Source: Henricia sp. BOLD:AAB3569 (lineage: Eukaryota; Echinodermata; Asteroidea; Spinulosida; Echinasteridae). From it: 64,000 bases of DNA. The translations under genes and the position numbers were made by a program. Positions 61,438-64,000 of this stretch are shown here, piece after piece. The stretch covers positions 1 through 64,000 of the forward strand of contig JBBELK010001517.1 of the NCBI GenBank assembly GCA_037783545.1. The letters are read 5' to 3'. A model generated the notes under the pieces. That model worked only from the letters and a program-made list of their open reading frames with translations, had not been told where the DNA came from and searched no databases. Every line of letters starts with the position of its first letter. Position 1 is the first letter of the stretch.

Positions 61438-64000
61438 AAACTGGGGTGCGTCAACGACAGTTCGAATGACTGAGCATGCGCACAACTCAGGAGTACCCCA
61501 AAGAGGTGTGTACAGACAGCCACGGTTTGCGTGAGAGCAGTCAGGAAGCCTCAACCCAGTTTTTTTCTAAACTTTGAAATTTCTCTGCCATTTCCCGGCG
61601 AAAGTCTGTCAATTTTTTATGACAAGGGCGCAATATAGAGAGTTTAGGGCATGCAAAATTTGAAGTTCGTCGGAACATTTTTCGACCTCCAAATTTGCCG
61701 ACGTTTGGACCACACTTTGACCAAATTGCCGAGCCAAACTGCGGTGCGTTAACGACAGTCCGAATGACTGAGCATGCGCACAACTCAGGAGTACCCCAAA
61801 GAGGTGTGTACAGACAGCCACGGTTTGCGTGAGAGCAGTCAGGAAGCCTCAACCCAGTTTTTTCTAAACTTTGAAATTTCTCTGCCATTTCCCGGCGAAA
61901 GTCTGTCAATTTTTTATGACAAGTGCGCAATATAGAGAGTTTAGGGCATGCAAAATTTGAAGTTCGTCGGAACATTTTTCGACCTCCAAATTTGCCGACG
62001 TTTGGACCACACTTTGACCAAATTGCCGAGCCAAACTGCGGTGCGTTAACGACAGTCCGAATGACTGAGCATGCGCACAACTCAGGAGTACCCCAAAGAG
62101 GTGTGTACAGACAGCCACGGTTTGCGTGAGAGCAGTCAGGAAGCCTCAACCCAGTTTTTTCTAAACTTTAAAATTTCTCTGCCATTTCCCGGCGAAAGTC
62201 TGTCAATTTTTTATGACAAGTGCGCAATATAGAGAGTTTAGGGCATGCAAAATTTGAAGTTCGTCGGAACATTTTTCGACCTCCAAATTTGCCGACGTTT
62301 GGACCACACTTTGACCAAATTGCCGAGCCAAACTGCGGTGCGTTAACGACAGTCCGAATGACTGAGCATGCGCACAACTCAGGAGTACCCCAAAGAGGTG
62401 TGTACAGACAGCCACGGTTTGCGTGAGAGCAGTCAGGAAGCCTCAACCCAGTTTTTTCTAAACTTTGAAATTTCTCTGCCATTTCCCGGCGAAAGTCTGT
62501 CAATTTTTTATGACAAGTGCGCAATATAGAGAGTTTAGGGCATGCAAAATTTGAAGTTCGTCGGAACATTTTTCGACCTCCAAATTTGCCGACGTTTGGA
62601 CCACACTTTGACCAAATTGCCGAGCCAAACTGCGGTGCGTTAACGACAGTCCGAATGACTGAGCATGCGCACAACTCAGGAGTACCCCAAAGAGGTGTGT
62701 ACAGACAGCCACGGTTTGCGTGAGAGCAGTCAGGAAGCCTCAACCCAGTTTTTTCTAAACTTTGAAATTTCTCTGCCATTTCCCGGCGAAAGTCTGTCAA
62801 TTTTTTATGACAAGTGCGCAATATAGAGAGTTTAGGGCATGCAAAATTTGAAGTTCGTCGGAACATTTTTCGACCTCCAAATTTGCCGACGTTTGGACCA
62901 CACTTTGACCAAATTGCCGAGCCAAACTGCGGTGCGTTAACGACAGTCCGAATGACTGAGCATGCGCACAACTCAGGAGTACCCCAAAGAGGTGTGTACA
63001 GACAGCCACGGTTTGCGTGAGAGCAGTCAGGAAGCCTCAACCCATTTTTTTCTAAACTTTGAAATTTCTCTGCCATTTCCCGGCGAAAGTCTGTCAATTT
63101 TTTATGACAAGTGCGCAATATAGAGAGTTTAGGGCATGCAAAATTTGAAGTTCGTCGGAACATTTTTCGACCTCCGAATTTGCCGACGTTTGGACCACAC
63201 TTTGACCAAATTGCCGAGCCAAACTGCGGTGCGTTAACGACAGTCCGAATGACTGAGCATGCGCACAACTCAGGAGTACCCCAAAGAGGTGTGTACAGAC
63301 AGCCACGGTTTGCGTGAGAGCAGTCAGGAAGCCTCAACCCAGTTTTTTCTAAACTTTGAAATTTCTCTGCCATTTCCCGGCGAAAGTCTGTCAATTGTTT
63401 ATGACAAGTGCGCAATATAGAGAGTTTAGGGCATGCAAAATTTGAAGTTCGTCGGAACATTTTTCGACCTCCAAATTTGCCGACGTTTGGACCACACTTT
63501 GACCAAATTGCCGAGCCAAACTGCGGTGCGTTAACGACAGTTCGAATGACTGAGCATGCGCACAACTCAGGAGTACCCCAAAGAGGTGTGTACAGACAGC
63601 CACGGTTTGCGTGAGAGCAGTCAGGAAGCCTCAACCCAGTTTTTTCTAAACTTTGAAATTTCTCTGCCATTTCCCGGCGAAAGTCTGTCAATTTTATATG
63701 ACAAGTGCGCAATATAGAGAGTTTAGGGCATGCAAAATTTGAAGTTCGTCGGAACATTTTTCGACCTCCAAATTTGCCGACGTTTGGACCACACTTTGAC
63801 CAAATTGCCGAGCCAAACTGCGTTGCGTTAACGACAGTCCGAATGACTGAGCATGCGCACAACTCAGGAGTACCCCAAAGAGGTGTGTACAGACAGCCAC
63901 GGTTTGCGTGAGAGCAGTCAGGAAGCCTCAACCCAGTTTTTTCTAAACTTTGAAATTTCTCTGCCATTTCCCGGCGAAAGTCTGTCAATTTTTTATGACA
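61438..64000. repeat. 297-bp satellite array, right-hand segment (about 8.6 monomers)
   Basis: Begins with the right flank of insert copy 3 (61438-61640, three flank differences, seven T, AAGGGCG), as after copy 2. Standard monomers follow and run off the window end. The monomers near 63176 (CCTCCGAATTT) and 63541 (CAGTTCGAAT) carry changes otherwise seen only beside the inserts. Other single changes: near 62170, 63046, 63397, 63696 and 63824. Confidence 0.97.

Noticed and set aside
1-64000. CRISPR array or tandem RNA gene cluster (5S rRNA, snRNA, histone-type repeats)
   Set aside because: The repeats are 297 bp and contiguous with no unique spacers. The monomer has no recognisable 5S, snRNA or coding sequence, only a simple satellite structure.

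Overview
This window is one very long satellite DNA array from a eukaryote, and I find no host protein-coding gene in it. A 297-bp monomer (46.5% GC by hand count of one standard copy) repeats head to tail from the first base to the last, about 210 times. It is broken only by three identical 628-bp composite inserts (14620-15247, 16733-17360, 60810-61437) and one tRNA-derived SINE (16180-16468) flanked by a perfect 12-bp target-site duplication. A tRNA-headed SINE with a simple-triplet tail inside a homogenised satellite indicates an animal nuclear genome. The SINE's central C-rich/G-rich domain and the lack of CpG depletion (16 CpG per 297 bp, observed/expected near 1) fit a marine invertebrate better than a vertebrate, but the species cannot be named from this sequence. 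The array could be centromeric, pericentromeric or subtelomeric; nothing here decides which.

Layout. 1-3.4 kb: monomers with many one-base indels. 3.4-13.8 kb: mostly uniform monomers with occasional indels. 13.8-17.6 kb: insert copy 1, a short satellite stretch holding the SINE, then insert copy 2. 17.6-26.1 kb: a seven-monomer higher-order repeat (HOR) of 2080 bp, with one shortened three-monomer block. 26.1-43.5 kb: a different set of diagnostic variants, including a five-monomer (1485 bp) periodicity and five of the six monomers that share one 88-bp deletion. 43.5-46.7 kb: a second indel-rich zone. 46.7-56 kb: uniform monomers, the sixth deleted monomer, and a four-monomer (1190 bp) periodicity. 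56.2-58.6 kb: a dimeric (595 bp) HOR nested in a 1190-bp one. 58.6-64 kb: uniform monomers and insert copy 3.

The parts tell a history rather than a pathway. A fragment carrying the first 36 nt of the SINE, a 67-bp minisatellite and a poly(A)-signal palindrome became lodged once in a monomer, replacing 5 bp. That rearranged monomer was then copied with its flanks by the same unequal exchange or conversion that built the HORs. A full SINE later landed in a monomer that already carried HOR diagnostic variants. The most unusual object is the composite insert: it ends exactly at the SINE 5' terminus and its flanking satellite is more diverged than the bulk.

Long open frames exist on the minus strand only because 297 is 99 codons and one frame of the monomer happens to lack a stop. 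Nearly all common monomer variants change the amino acid and a fixed extra T shifts the frame, so I do not call them genes.
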